16,259 nucleotides of DNA from Campylobacterales bacterium (GCA_027065635.1 JAMONQ010000043.1:1-16259), one strand, 5' to 3'; positions 1 through 7,454 are shown, numbered from the stretch's first letter. Notes: generated by a model not told the origin, from the sequence alone. Translations and numbers: made by a program.

Positions 1-1
1 A

Positions 2-574
2 GGAACACCCAGACTCTATTATGAAGGGATGCCTACTCCCAACGAAGGGGGCAAGCCCAGATTCATCTTTTCCGAGTGGAAACCGTTGCCGGAGAACGTC
101 TGCACCGCCTTCCCGCTGATACTCAACACCGGCCGCACCGTCGAGCAGTTTCACACCCGCACCAAAACAGGCACCATCAAGATCCTCGAAGACCTCGCGC
201 CTGAGGCGTGGGTGGAGCTCAGTCCCGCCGACGCCAAAAAGCTTCAGGTACAAAGCGGCGATCGCATCTCGCTCAGCTCCGCCCGCGGCCGGGTGGAGAA
301 CGTCATCGTCCGGGTCACCGAGGTGGTCAGAGAGGGTAGCGTTTTCGTACCCTTCCACTTCAATACGCAGCTCGTCAACATCCTCACCCAGTCGCTCTTC
401 GATCCCAAATCCTTCGAGCCCAACTACAAGCAGACCGCCATCCAGCTGCACAGTGAAAAGGTACCCGAGGGGATCAGGCTGGAAGAGCGCGAGATCGCCG
501 GTGCGCTTGGGTATGAAAAGAGTGACAGTGAGAGGCAAAAGCGGGAAGAGAAAGTGGTGGAGAGTGGCCGATAA
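2..574 (+). CDS. Molybdopterin oxidoreductase, C-terminal part (nitrate reductase-like), 5' truncated by window
   Basis: The reading frame is open from base 2, so the gene starts before the window; the ATG at 29 is internal. What remains (190 codons) is the molybdopterin-dinucleotide-binding C-terminal domain of the DMSO reductase superfamily. Visible hallmarks are the cofactor-contact segment LILNTGR followed by HTRTKTG, the stretch APEAWVELSPADAKKL, a GDRISLSSARGRVE barrel strand, and VPFHF followed by N and LT before a DP. The HTRTKTG form resembles assimilatory nitrate reductases (NasA/NarB) more than formate dehydrogenases, but without the N-terminal Fe-S domain and active-site region the substrate cannot be fixed. 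The last 20 or so residues are a charged tail rich in Glu, Lys and Arg; no C-terminal 2Fe-2S domain is present. Family is confident, nitrate as substrate is a guess. Confidence 0.85.
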   Translation, partial: GTPRLYYEGMPTPNEGGKPRFIFSEWKPLPENVCTAFPLILNTGRTVEQFHTRTKTGTIKILEDLAPEAWVELSPADAKKLQVQSGDRISLSSARGRVENVIVRVTEVVREGSVFVPFHFNTQLVNILTQSLFDPKSFEPNYKQTAIQLHSEKVPEGIRLEEREIAGALGYEKSDSERQKREEKVVESGR

Positions 575-739
575 AGACAGGTGTCATAACAGAGGTGGAC
601 TCCTTGCATCATGATCATACAAACTACATGAGAAAGCGAAAGGGGAGTCGGGGTCTTCAACCCTCCCGCGCAGTCTCAAAACTATCGGCATCCGGTTTCG
701 GTACTTCGTATCCGCGGAGGGTTACGTTATAATCGGCTT
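575..739. other. Intergenic stretch with weak hairpin
   Basis: No gene is apparent in these 165 bases. An imperfect hairpin lies at 643-667: GGGT/ACCC at 651-654 and 660-663, extended by GGGA/TCCC at 643-646 and 664-667 across a four-base bulge. It has no following T-run, so it is at best a poor terminator for the oxidoreductase gene. Confidence 0.3.
728..733 (+). promoter_or_regulatory. Perfect -10 box TATAAT directly upstream of the antitoxin-like gene
   Basis: TATAAT ends six bases before the ATG at 740, so the usual start of transcription would fall on or next to the start codon. No good -35 is seen at the normal distance. A GGAGGG at 716-721 is about 18 bases from the ATG and would lie upstream of the transcript, so it is unlikely to act as ribosome binding site. 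Confidence 0.5.
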
Positions 740-967
740 ATGGATGACAGAAAGATTGTGTTACCGCTCTCTTTGTCCGGAGATACGGTAGAAGAGCTCA
801 TGACCTTTGCCGAAATCAAGAAACGACCTGTGGACTCCTTGGTGGAAGAGGCGCTGCAAAACTACTTCGAAAAGGCTTACAGAGAGCTTGCGGAGAAAAA
901 CCTCATGGATGAAAACGCACAGACAAACCTCAGTTACGAAGAGTTCTGGGACGGGGTTGATCTCTAA
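740..967 (+). CDS. Small ribbon-helix-helix (CopG/antitoxin-like) protein, no toxin partner
   Basis: A 75-residue protein with the layout of a ribbon-helix-helix DNA-binding domain: a short strand (KIVLPLSL, residues 5-12), helix one from SGDTVEELMTFAE, a turn, and helix two from PVDSLVEEALQNYF (residues 30-43). The acidic, aromatic tail ending in YEEFWDGVDL resembles the toxin-binding tail of type II antitoxins. Such proteins normally bind DNA as dimers, repress their own operon and neutralise a toxin encoded next door. Here the next gene begins 91 bases on and encodes a coiled-coil protein, and upstream is a metabolic gene, so it is an orphan antitoxin or a stand-alone regulator. The ATG at 740 is the first start in frame and has no close ribosome binding site; residue Met21 is an alternative but would break the RHH fold. 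Confidence 0.65.
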   Translation: MDDRKIVLPLSLSGDTVEELMTFAEIKKRPVDSLVEEALQNYFEKAYRELAEKNLMDENAQTNLSYEEFWDGVDL

Positions 968-1016
968 ATATCAAGGTTGTGATACTTTTGGTACTGTTTT
1001 TCGGCAAGTCTTGGGG

Positions 1017-1022
1017 TATACT
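1017..1022 (+). promoter_or_regulatory. Possible -10 box (TATACT) for the coiled-coil gene
   Basis: TATACT lies 36 bases before the ATG at 1059, a normal leader length. No -35 sits at 16-18 bases; the nearest TTGGTA (988-993) is 23 bases away. It is supported only by similarity to the -10 consensus. Confidence 0.3.
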
Positions 1023-1058
1023 GTAAAAAATACAATAAAAGAGTAAAAGGATGTGGAT

Positions 1059-1547
1059 ATGAAAAAAGAGTTGAAAGATGTCAGCAGAGCGATAGATGAG
1101 CTGCTCGATGTTCTGGGAGAGAGCGAAGAGGAGATCGAGAATCTGGACGAGCTTATCAAAAAGTCCCATAAAAAGGTATCGAAACTCGAAGAGAAGGTTT
1201 TGCAGACTATATCACAGATGCAAAAGATAGAGAGAAAGATCCATAAAAAAGTCAACCGTTTGGCAAGAGTAAAGAAGAAGATACTCAAAGCTAAAAACCC
1301 CGGCGAGCTCGAGACTCTTCAAAGAGATTACAACCGGCTCTTCAAGGAGTTGAAGAAGCTGGACAGAGAGTATGACTCTTTGCAAAAAAGGTATGCAAAA
1401 CTCCTCGAAAAAGAGCAGCGCCTTCTGGATGACCAGATGCTTCTTGAGCAAAGAGCCGAAGAGCTGGAGAGGGCGCGCGACATATCCTTTGAAAAGCTGC
1501 AAAAGCGTATCGGAAAGCTCTCCGCCAAGATTGCATCGAGTAGATAG
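1059..1547 (+). CDS. Coiled-coil protein of unknown function
   Basis: This 162-residue protein is charged, very rich in Lys, Glu and Leu, and shows heptad spacing of Leu/Ile almost from end to end, with only short likely breaks (for example around KNPGEL). It has no signal peptide, membrane segment, cysteine or catalytic motif. The ATG at 1059 is chosen because AAAGGA at 1046-1051 is at the right distance; a GTG at 1053 would add two residues but overlaps that site too closely. It is probably a cytoplasmic structural or scaffold protein. I do not recognise the family, and long coiled coils resemble each other by composition, so no function is assigned. It faces the exporter gene tail to tail, only six bases apart. 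Confidence 0.75.
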   Translation: MKKELKDVSRAIDELLDVLGESEEEIENLDELIKKSHKKVSKLEEKVLQTISQMQKIERKIHKKVNRLARVKKKILKAKNPGELETLQRDYNRLFKELKKLDREYDSLQKRYAKLLEKEQRLLDDQMLLEQRAEELERARDISFEKLQKRIGKLSAKIASSR

Positions 1548-1553
1548 AGAACT

Positions 1554-2456
1554 CTATCCTCTTTTTAAGAGGAGCCCCGCGAATATGATCATAGCGATGC
1601 CGAGCCAGACCCAAAGATCCGGCAGCGGATCGCCGAGCATCACCCCAAAGCCTACCGCGAAAGGGATATTCGTATAGCTTACGGCTCCGACTACACCGGC
1701 ACGTCCCATCGAGTAGGCTTTTGTAAGCAGCCATTGCGAGAGTGTGGATATGAGTGCCATCACTCCGATGAGCAGCCAGATCTTTTCGGAGTTGGGGAAT
1801 CGAAACTCCGGAAAGAGAAAAGAGAGCTCTTGCGGGGGAGTCAAAAAGGGTGCGGCCATGAAGAGAAGCATCGGTAAAAGTGTGCCTACTCCTACAAAGG
1901 AGAGTACGATTACGCGTGCATCGTAAATCTCTTTTATCTGTTTGATCGTGGCATAGGCGCATGCGGCGAAAAATCCGCCCAAAAGTCCCAGAAAGTGCTC
2001 GTAACCTATAGATATTCCGCTCGGTTTGGCGATGAACAAGACTCCTGTAAAACCTACCGCCAGTGCGACAAGTGCGTATCTGTTTAGATGCTCTTTCATG
2101 AGAAAGTAGGCGATAATCGCGACGAACAGCGGTGATGTTTTGTTTAGCGTGATGGCTTCGCCGAGCGGTATGGCGGTAATGGTATAGAAAAACAGAATCA
2201 TGGCGCTGAAGCCGAAAAATCCGCGAAGAAAGAGCAGGTGCGGTTTGCCTCCGGGCAGGTGCGCCGGTGTATGGCGAAGAGTTATCAGAATTATCGCAAC
2301 CCCTATTATATTTCTGAAAAAGACGATCTCCAAAGCGCTGAGTTCATCGCCGAGAAGTTTGGCTATCGCGCCGTTGAGCGCAGATATGAATGCGCTTGCG
2401 AGCATAAACAAAATACCCTGATCGATGCCGTTTATTCTCTTGACGCTCTGTTTCAC
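1554..2456 (-). CDS. EamA/DMT-superfamily membrane transporter
   Basis: A 300-residue hydrophobic protein with about ten predicted membrane helices in two homologous halves, the standard layout and length of EamA (drug/metabolite transporter) carriers. The first half opens with GILFMLASAFISALNGAIAK and continues with FFRNIIGVAII; a loop of the form PLGEAITLNKTSPLFVAI precedes helix four, typical of the family. The second half begins near YEHFLGLLGGFFAACAYA. Related carriers export amino acids, nucleobases or other metabolites; nothing here fixes the substrate. The start is a GTG at 2456 with no convincing ribosome binding site. A clear -10 box lies 50 bases upstream (2506-2511), so it is probably transcribed separately from the GGDEF-EAL gene upstream of it on the same strand. 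Confidence 0.88.
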   Translation of the reverse strand: MKQSVKRINGIDQGILFMLASAFISALNGAIAKLLGDELSALEIVFFRNIIGVAIILITLRHTPAHLPGGKPHLLFLRGFFGFSAMILFFYTITAIPLGEAITLNKTSPLFVAIIAYFLMKEHLNRYALVALAVGFTGVLFIAKPSGISIGYEHFLGLLGGFFAACAYATIKQIKEIYDARVIVLSFVGVGTLLPMLLFMAAPFLTPPQELSFLFPEFRFPNSEKIWLLIGVMALISTLSQWLLTKAYSMGRAGVVGAVSYTNIPFAVGFGVMLGDPLPDLWVWLGIAMIIFAGLLLKRG

Positions 2457-2505
2457 CCAACAAACTTTCAGCCTGGTTTCGATTCCCGAAATTTCAGGAA
2501 GCGAA

Positions 2506-2511
2506 ATTATA
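2506..2511 (-). promoter_or_regulatory. -10 box (TATAAT) for the DMT transporter gene
   Basis: On the minus strand TATAAT lies 50 bases before the GTG start, in the 84-base gap downstream of the GGDEF-EAL stop codon. No -35 of the usual kind is visible. Confidence 0.5.
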
Positions 2512-2540
2512 GCAGAAGAGTACGCTCTTTTTTGAGAGTA

Positions 2541-4811
2541 TCATCCGATGAATTTTTCGAGATCTTTCAGTCTTAGCGGAGCGGAGAAGAAGTATCCCTG
2601 ATAGAGGTCGCATCCGAGCTCGTTGAGTCTTGTAAACTGCTTTTCATCTTCGACCCCTTCGGCCAGAATGGAAAAACCGAGAGTCTTTCCTATCGTTATG
2701 ATGGCTTTGACCATCGCTTCCGACTCTTTGTCTACAAGCAGTGTCTCGATGAAGCTTTTGTCGATTTTCAGTTCGTCGATAGGCAGTTTTTTTAGCATCC
2801 CCAAAGAGGAGTAGCCGGTTCCAAAGTCGTCGAGAGAGATGTTGAAGCCGTTCTCTTTCATTCTGTTGAGGGTTTTAAGTATGAACTCCAGCTCCTCTAT
2901 AAAAAGAGACTCGGTAATCTCTATGACTATATTCGAAGGATTCATGGAGCCTTTTTCCATGATTTCCAAAAGAGCATCGACAAATCCCTTTTCATTGAAC
3001 TGTCTTATGGATATGTTGAGAGAGAGGCTGAACGAGATTTTTTTCCTCTCCTGCAAGGAGCTTATCTCTTCGATGGCCTGGCGGGCTATATATCTTCCTA
3101 TTTTCGGCATCAGTCCGCTCTCTTCAGCAATTTTTATGAACTCTTCCGGACTTATTTTTCCAAGCTTTCTGTTCTCCCATCTCACAAGAGCTTCGACACC
3201 GTGAAGGGTGCCGTCTCTACGCATCTGGGGTTGATATACTATCGCAAGCTCGTTTTTCTCTATGGCGTTGCGAAGCTCATGCTCCATGATAGAGTAGCGG
3301 TTTCTAAGAGCTTTCAGTTCGCTGGTAAAGAACGCGAAACTGTTTTTGGAGCGTTTTGCATGGTACATCGCGATATCGGCGGCACTCAGAAGCTCGAAAA
3401 GCTTCGTACCGTCGAGCGGATAGCGGCTTATACCGATGCTGACGCCTACGGTAAACTCCATACCTTCTATATCGTAGGGCTTGGAGATCTCCTCTATGAG
3501 ATTTCGCGCACGCTTTTCGAGCAGGTCGATATCGTATTCGTGACACAGCATGATGAACTCGTCTCCGCCGTGCCTGACGACCATGGTGCCTTCGGGCATA
3601 GCGGCTTCGAGCCTTTTTGCCACCTCGACCAGGATGAGGTCGCCGTAGTGGTGTCCCATACTGTCGTTTATGTTTTTGAAGTTGTCCAGATCGATGAAAC
3701 CGACGCTAAAAGGCGGAGCCTCCTTGTATATCCAAGAGTCGATCTTTCGCTGAAGGTACATTCTGTTGGGAAGCCCCGTCAGGTTGTCGTGCATCGCCTG
3801 GTGGAGCAGCTCTTTGGATTTTCTTCTTTCGAATCTGTCTATTACACTGAATAGATAGTAGACTATCAAAAATATGAAAAAGAAAGAAACCGCATTGATG
3901 AGCCAGTAGTTCAGAACCTTGTCTATTATCAGTTTTTTGGGAATATGGTAGTGGATCCAGAGATTGTAGTTGGGTATATACTGCCAGCTTATCAGATAGG
4001 ATCTGTTTTCGGGTGTATCGAAGGATACTATTGCCGGTTTCGCCGTTTTTTTGAGTATTTCGAACGATGTTCCTGACTTTTCGAGTACCTCTCCTCCTTC
4101 ATGTTTGTAGAAGGTTCGATCGTCTATCTGCCTGGTGTATAGATAGGGGTATTTTCTGGGTATCTTTTCACTGTGGTATATCCTGTATTTCGGGTTGTCG
4201 AGAAAGATCTCAAGCTCCGATCCGGGCTGTGTATAGGATCTCCATATCGAGCGTGCACTCTCCAGCGAGAGAGCTACCGAAACGACTCCAACGACTCCTT
4301 TGTCCTTAAATCTTATGGCTTTGTGCGCCGGAAGAATCCACTCCTTTATAGCCTTGTCGTAGAATACGCGGCCTATTACCATCCGCTTGGAGTTCAATGC
4401 CTCTTTGAACGAAGATCTGACCCCGGGAATTTTGAGCATATTCAAATCTTTCGCTCTTGTCGACTCGTCGCTGACTATCTGGACTTTTCCATCCGGTCTA
4501 CTGATGGCAAGTCCGCTTATTACCCTGTTTGACTCTATTATGTTGCGGAAAGTCGTGTGGGCGTGTTCTCTGTTTACGGCTCCGTCTTTTTCAAGCAGAT
4601 GTTTTCCCAGAATGTCCAGTATCGTCTCTTGCTGCATGAAGTAGTGTTTCGTAGCTTCTACCGTGGAGTTGCTGAGGTATCGAAGTTCGCTTTTGGTATC
4701 GCGTTCGACATTCTTGTACTGCATGAAGGAGATGACAAGCAGCAGAGAAAAACCGATAACGAACAGAATATAAAACAGTGTCCATAGATTCTTTTTTGGT
4801 AGAAGTACCAT
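2541..4811 (-). CDS. Membrane-bound GGDEF-EAL c-di-GMP enzyme with extracytoplasmic sensor domain
   Basis: A 756-residue signalling protein. A membrane helix (about 9-29) and a second one (about 304-324) bracket a roughly 275-residue periplasmic region that looks like a Cache-type sensor (segments LAISRPDGKVQIVSD and VVGVVSVALSLESA). The GGDEF domain (about 335-495) has an intact RHGGDEF motif at 413-419, so diguanylate cyclase activity is plausible; where an inhibitory RxxD site is expected (406-409) the residues are PEGT, so the usual product inhibition is probably absent. The EAL domain (about 505-756) keeps the phosphodiesterase residues: Glu540 of EAL, Asn599, Glu631, Asp661-Asp662 of DDFGTG, Lys682, Glu718 and Gln738. 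Both making and breaking c-di-GMP are thus possible; net activity cannot be read from sequence. AAGG about nine bases before the ATG is a modest ribosome binding site. Confidence 0.95.
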   Translation of the reverse strand: MVLLPKKNLWTLFYILFVIGFSLLLVISFMQYKNVERDTKSELRYLSNSTVEATKHYFMQQETILDILGKHLLEKDGAVNREHAHTTFRNIIESNRVISGLAISRPDGKVQIVSDESTRAKDLNMLKIPGVRSSFKEALNSKRMVIGRVFYDKAIKEWILPAHKAIRFKDKGVVGVVSVALSLESARSIWRSYTQPGSELEIFLDNPKYRIYHSEKIPRKYPYLYTRQIDDRTFYKHEGGEVLEKSGTSFEILKKTAKPAIVSFDTPENRSYLISWQYIPNYNLWIHYHIPKKLIIDKVLNYWLINAVSFFFIFLIVYYLFSVIDRFERRKSKELLHQAMHDNLTGLPNRMYLQRKIDSWIYKEAPPFSVGFIDLDNFKNINDSMGHHYGDLILVEVAKRLEAAMPEGTMVVRHGGDEFIMLCHEYDIDLLEKRARNLIEEISKPYDIEGMEFTVGVSIGISRYPLDGTKLFELLSAADIAMYHAKRSKNSFAFFTSELKALRNRYSIMEHELRNAIEKNELAIVYQPQMRRDGTLHGVEALVRWENRKLGKISPEEFIKIAEESGLMPKIGRYIARQAIEEISSLQERKKISFSLSLNISIRQFNEKGFVDALLEIMEKGSMNPSNIVIEITESLFIEELEFILKTLNRMKENGFNISLDDFGTGYSSLGMLKKLPIDELKIDKSFIETLLVDKESEAMVKAIITIGKTLGFSILAEGVEDEKQFTRLNELGCDLYQGYFFSAPLRLKDLEKFIG

Positions 4812-4874
4812 CTGCCGCCTTGTCCTGGATAACTACACATACAGTCGGATATATTTTCTGTAAATGGAATACGA

Positions 4875-4880
4875 ATTATA
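4875..4880 (-). promoter_or_regulatory. -10 box (TATAAT) for the GGDEF-EAL gene
   Basis: TATAAT on the minus strand, 63 bases before the ATG at 4811, giving a leader of about 57 bases. A-tracts lie upstream of it, but no matching -35. Confidence 0.45.
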
Positions 4881-4997
4881 TATCGGCAACTTTCATAACT
4901 CATTTATAACAATAATCCAGTTTCGATAAAAAATATTTTTTTAATATATGTGATAAAAAAGTGAAATATTCTCCGGAATTTTCAAGATATGTTAGAT

Positions 4998-5015
4998 AAC
5001 CGGATCGGTTATAAT
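4998..5015 (+). promoter_or_regulatory. Inverted repeat abutting a -10 box upstream of the DUF1538 cassette
   Basis: AACCG (4998-5002) and CGGTT (5006-5010) form an inverted repeat with a GAT centre that shares its last base with TATAAT at 5010-5015. A further AACCGG lies at 5020-5025, 22 bases downstream of the first copy, so a repressor contacting both is conceivable. This TATAAT would give a long leader of about 160 bases to the ATG at 5184; the TACAAT at 5141-5146 would give about 30 bases and may be the real promoter. Confidence 0.35.
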
Positions 5016-5183
5016 CCAAAACCGGCTTTAGGGTCTGTATATATTTCAAGAAGAGGTGCCGATCTGTACAAAACGGTATGCAAACAGATGTATCGACTCC
5101 GGTTTTTGGTATCTGCTGCTCTTTTTAATCTTAGGTTCGTTACAATTTTCACAATGAGTTTTTAACGGGAGAAGCGAGCGAGT

Positions 5184-6704
5184 ATGGGGAGCGGGCTGAA
5201 GATTTTTCTAAACGATCTGAAAAACTCTTTCAAGGATCTCGTCCCGATTGTGGCCGTAGTCATTTTTTTCCAGGCCGTTATCGTTCGTACTGTTCCTGAC
5301 AATCTTGCCTCGATAGCTATAGGTCTGCTCATAGTCGCAGTGGGCCTTGCGCTTTTTATTCGAGGCCTCGAACTGGGCATCTTTCCGATAGGAGAGAGTC
5401 TCGCCGTCGACTTTGCCAGGAAGGGGTCGCTCTTCTGGCTGCTTCTTTTTGCCTTCACGATAGGGTTTTCGACTACCGTGGCGGAGCCGGCTCTGATAGC
5501 CATAGCCGACAAGGCGGCCGCCATAAGCGCAGGCAGGATCGACGCTTTTTTTCTGCGTATGACGGTCGCGTTTTCTGTCGGTTTCGCCATAGCGCTTGGT
5601 GTTTTCAGGATTTTGACCGGCCACCCTATACACTACTATATCATCACGGGCTACATTCTGGTCGTAGCTATAACCTTTTTCGCTCCAAGAGAGATCGTAG
5701 GGCTCGCCTACGACAGCGGCGGAGTCACCACATCTACCGTCACGGTTCCGCTCGTAGCGGCTCTCGGTATAGGTCTGGCATCCTCCATAAAGGGACGGAA
5801 TCCGGCGATAGACGGATTCGGTCTCATTGCGTTCGCGTCCCTCACTCCCATGATTTTCGTTCAGCTTTACGGTATCGCCGTCTATGCTTTGGCTCCTGAA
5901 AACGCTGCGGCTTCCCTTGCCGTGGTGGAGGAGGCAGTGAGAGAGACTGTAGAGTCAAAAGAGCACTTCGATCCGGCAGACATACTTTGGGACCTTGTTG
6001 CGGTCGTCAAGGATGTCGTCCCGATACTGGCCGTCATTTTCTTCTTCCAGTATTTCGTAATAAAAAAGGGTGTTGCCCATCTGCACAGGATTCTCGTCGG
6101 TATAGTTTTGGTGATTTTGGGGCTTTACGCCTTTATTCTCGGGCTCGAAATGGGACTTTTCCCAATAGGAGAGACGATAGCTTTTCAATTGACGGCGATG
6201 AAAAACGATCTGCTTATATATCTCTTCGGATTTCTTATAGGTTTTTCCACGACCATGGCGGAACCGGCCCTCTTGGCGATAGCGATGAAGGCCGAGGAGG
6301 TGAGTGAAGGCAGGATAAACCAGAATATACTTCGTATCTCCGTAGCGCTCGGAGTCGCTGTGGGTATCGCACTCGGGGCTTACCGTATCGTAGTCGGCGA
6401 CCAGATACACTACTATATAATAGGAGGGTATATAGTTGTCATACTGATGACATATTTCGCACCGCGATATATTATTCCCATAGCCTACGACAGCGGCGGA
6501 GTCACCACGTCTACCGTCACGGTACCGCTCGTAGCCGCACTCGGTCTCGGGCTGGCGGAGAATATCGCCGGACGCAATCCGCTCATAGACGGATTCGGGC
6601 TGATCGCCTTCGCATCGCTTTTTCCCATGATTACGGTGATGGGGTACGGGATATATGCCCACTATGCGGCCGGTAAATCCATCTACAGAAAGGAGAGCGC
6701 ATGA
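5184..6704 (+). CDS. DUF1538-family integral membrane protein with two tandem DUF1538 repeats
   Basis: A 506-residue, very hydrophobic protein built from two homologous halves (about 10-240 and 269-495) offset by 259 residues. Each half carries the same landmarks: a VP-rich first helix, [12 protein letters not shown] or [12 protein letters not shown] (61-72, 320-331), GFSTT followed by AEPAL (94-104, 353-363), and an identical 20-residue block starting YDSGG (176-195, 435-454) followed by GRNP and [12 protein letters not shown]. Helix-breaking Gly/Thr/Ser-rich segments repeated in both halves are typical of pore- or substrate-lining regions in carriers and channels, so a transport role is inferred; the family has no function I know of. 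A charged linker of about 30 residues joins the halves. Its stop overlaps the PII-like start (ATGA, 6701-6704). The start at 5184 has GGGAGAAG at 5167-5174, slightly far. Confidence 0.9.
   Translation: MGSGLKIFLNDLKNSFKDLVPIVAVVIFFQAVIVRTVPDNLASIAIGLLIVAVGLALFIRGLELGIFPIGESLAVDFARKGSLFWLLLFAFTIGFSTTVAEPALIAIADKAAAISAGRIDAFFLRMTVAFSVGFAIALGVFRILTGHPIHYYIITGYILVVAITFFAPREIVGLAYDSGGVTTSTVTVPLVAALGIGLASSIKGRNPAIDGFGLIAFASLTPMIFVQLYGIAVYALAPENAAASLAVVEEAVRETVESKEHFDPADILWDLVAVVKDVVPILAVIFFFQYFVIKKGVAHLHRILVGIVLVILGLYAFILGLEMGLFPIGETIAFQLTAMKNDLLIYLFGFLIGFSTTMAEPALLAIAMKAEEVSEGRINQNILRISVALGVAVGIALGAYRIVVGDQIHYYIIGGYIVVILMTYFAPRYIIPIAYDSGGVTTSTVTVPLVAALGLGLAENIAGRNPLIDGFGLIAFASLFPMITVMGYGIYAHYAAGKSIYRKESA
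5706..5765 (+). repeat. Intragenic direct repeat, copy 1 (DUF1538 signature)
   Basis: Encodes residues 175-194. It matches 6483-6542 at 56 of 60 bases, with the first 26 bases identical; all four differences are synonymous third-position changes. Period 777 bases. Confidence 0.9.
6483..6542 (+). repeat. Intragenic direct repeat, copy 2 (DUF1538 signature)
   Basis: Encodes residues 434-453. It pairs with 5706-5765. Neighbouring blocks with equally identical protein (for example 5814-5843 versus 6591-6620) share only 3 of 10 codons, so the nucleotide match here is unusually high. Confidence 0.9.
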
Positions 6705-7051
6705 AGTTTGTCGCCCTTGTTGCCATTGTAGGCGAAGAGAGGGAGGAGGAGGTGATAAAGATTGCCAAAGAGGCGGGTGCGGGAGCGGTCACTATCCTTC
6801 GCGGAAGGAATCTCGGCCTAAAAGAGAAGAAGATCTTTTTCGGTCTGACTCTCGAGGAGAGTGTATCCTTGCTTCTTTTCATCCTGCCGCGTAAAATCTC
6901 CATGCGTGTCATGAAGGAGCTTAAAGAGGGTATGGATATACAGAGTGACGAAAACAGCTCTTTGGCCTTCACCGTTCCGCTCGGCCATATCGCCGGCCTC
7001 AATATCGAAGAGCTGCACAAGTTCGAAAATGAGATAAAACAGATTCTGTAA
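6701..7051 (+). CDS. PII-like signalling protein linked to DUF1538
   Basis: A 116-residue protein with the alternating strand/helix pattern of PII (GlnB/GlnK-like) proteins: strand KFVALVAIV, helix [13 protein letters not shown], strand AVTILRG, a loop region at about 36-50, strand SLLLFILP, helix [13 protein letters not shown], and strand [14 protein letters not shown]. The canonical T-loop with its modified Tyr is absent; the loop reads [16 protein letters not shown], as in PII-like relatives outside classical nitrogen control. PII proteins form trimers, bind adenine nucleotides between subunits and often gate membrane transporters (AmtB-GlnK, SbtA-SbtB). By its 4-base start/stop overlap with the DUF1538 gene it is probably translated with it and regulates it; this is inference. 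The family is fairly sure, the ligand is unknown. Confidence 0.8.
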   Translation: MKFVALVAIVGEEREEEVIKIAKEAGAGAVTILRGRNLGLKEKKIFFGLTLEESVSLLLFILPRKISMRVMKELKEGMDIQSDENSSLAFTVPLGHIAGLNIEELHKFENEIKQIL

Positions 7052-7061
7052 AGGAGAAGAG

Positions 7062-7454
7062 ATGCTCGTAGAAGATGTAATGACGCCCAGAGAGAGGCTG
7101 GTCATAGTATCCCAGATGGCTCCCGTGCGAGAGGCGCTCATGCTTATGAAAAAGCACAAGGTCAAAGCTGTTATCGTAGATAAAAGTTCTGAAAACGGAG
7201 CGTACGGTCTTGTGACATTCAAAAACATTCTTCAGTCGATAGTGGCCGAAGACGGTGATATAGACCTTTTAAACGTATACGATATCGCCTCTTCCCCGTC
7301 CATCTCCGTTTCGAGAAGACTCGATATGAAGTATGCAGCCAGAATGATGGTGAAAAACAGTATAAAGAGGCTTCTGGTTATAGACGACAACGAGATTTAC
7401 GGAATTTTGACCATGAGCGACATTATCGGAGTTTTGCTAAACGAGGTAGAGTAG
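7062..7454 (+). CDS. Two-CBS-domain protein, third gene of the DUF1538 cassette
   Basis: A 130-residue protein made of a CBS pair and nothing else. The first CBS domain opens with VEDVMTPRERLVIVSQMAPVREALMLM (written here over residues 3-29 in pattern only: DVMTP, then an amphipathic helix) and ends with GLVTFKNILQSIV; the second has SISVSRRLDMKYAARMM, KRLLVIDD and YGILTMSDIIG. CBS pairs commonly bind AMP, ATP or related nucleotides and control channels, transporters and enzymes. AAAGGAG (7051-7057) sits six bases before the ATG, and only ten bases separate it from the PII-like stop, so the three genes form one operon. A role as second nucleotide sensor for the DUF1538 protein is inferred from position only. 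Confidence 0.88.
   Translation: MLVEDVMTPRERLVIVSQMAPVREALMLMKKHKVKAVIVDKSSENGAYGLVTFKNILQSIVAEDGDIDLLNVYDIASSPSISVSRRLDMKYAARMMVKNSIKRLLVIDDNEIYGILTMSDIIGVLLNEVE

Larger units (their letters stand above)
4812..5183. other. AT-rich divergent control region, no gene seen
   Basis: These 372 bases separate two divergent genes. Contents: a minus-strand -10 at 4875-4880; an AT-rich part with phased A/T tracts (about 4928-4933, 4936-4942, 4955-4960), which could bend DNA or serve as UP-like elements; an inverted repeat next to a plus-strand TATAAT (4998-5015); a 6-bp inverted repeat ATCTGT/ACAGAT at 5062-5067 and 5084-5089; and a second -10-like TACAAT at 5141-5146. A 16-codon frame from 5079 has no good ribosome binding site and is not called. 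No known riboswitch class is recognised. Confidence 0.5.

Noticed and set aside
1342..1962. 206-codon minus-strand frame crossing the coiled-coil and transporter genes
   Set aside because: It spans the ends of two convergent real genes in a shadow frame, with an Arg/Ser-rich low-information translation.
2516..2533. Hairpin AAGAG-TACG-CTCTT followed by T-run, terminator-like on the plus strand
   Set aside because: The flanking genes are both on the minus strand, and in that direction the T-run is on the wrong side; the stem is only five pairs.
3201..3854. Open frame of 217 codons on the plus strand inside the GGDEF-EAL gene
   Set aside because: It is antisense to the GGDEF and EAL coding region with all motifs on the other strand; no independent start signal or recognisable domain.
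5079..5129. 16-codon frame in the control region before the DUF1538 gene
   Set aside because: No ribosome binding site and no sequence feature supporting a leader peptide.
5955..6662. Long open frame (235 codons) on the minus strand inside the DUF1538 gene
   Set aside because: It is antisense to a clear membrane protein, its translation is rich in Tyr, Arg and Gly without any fold pattern, and the sense frame explains the codon periodicity.
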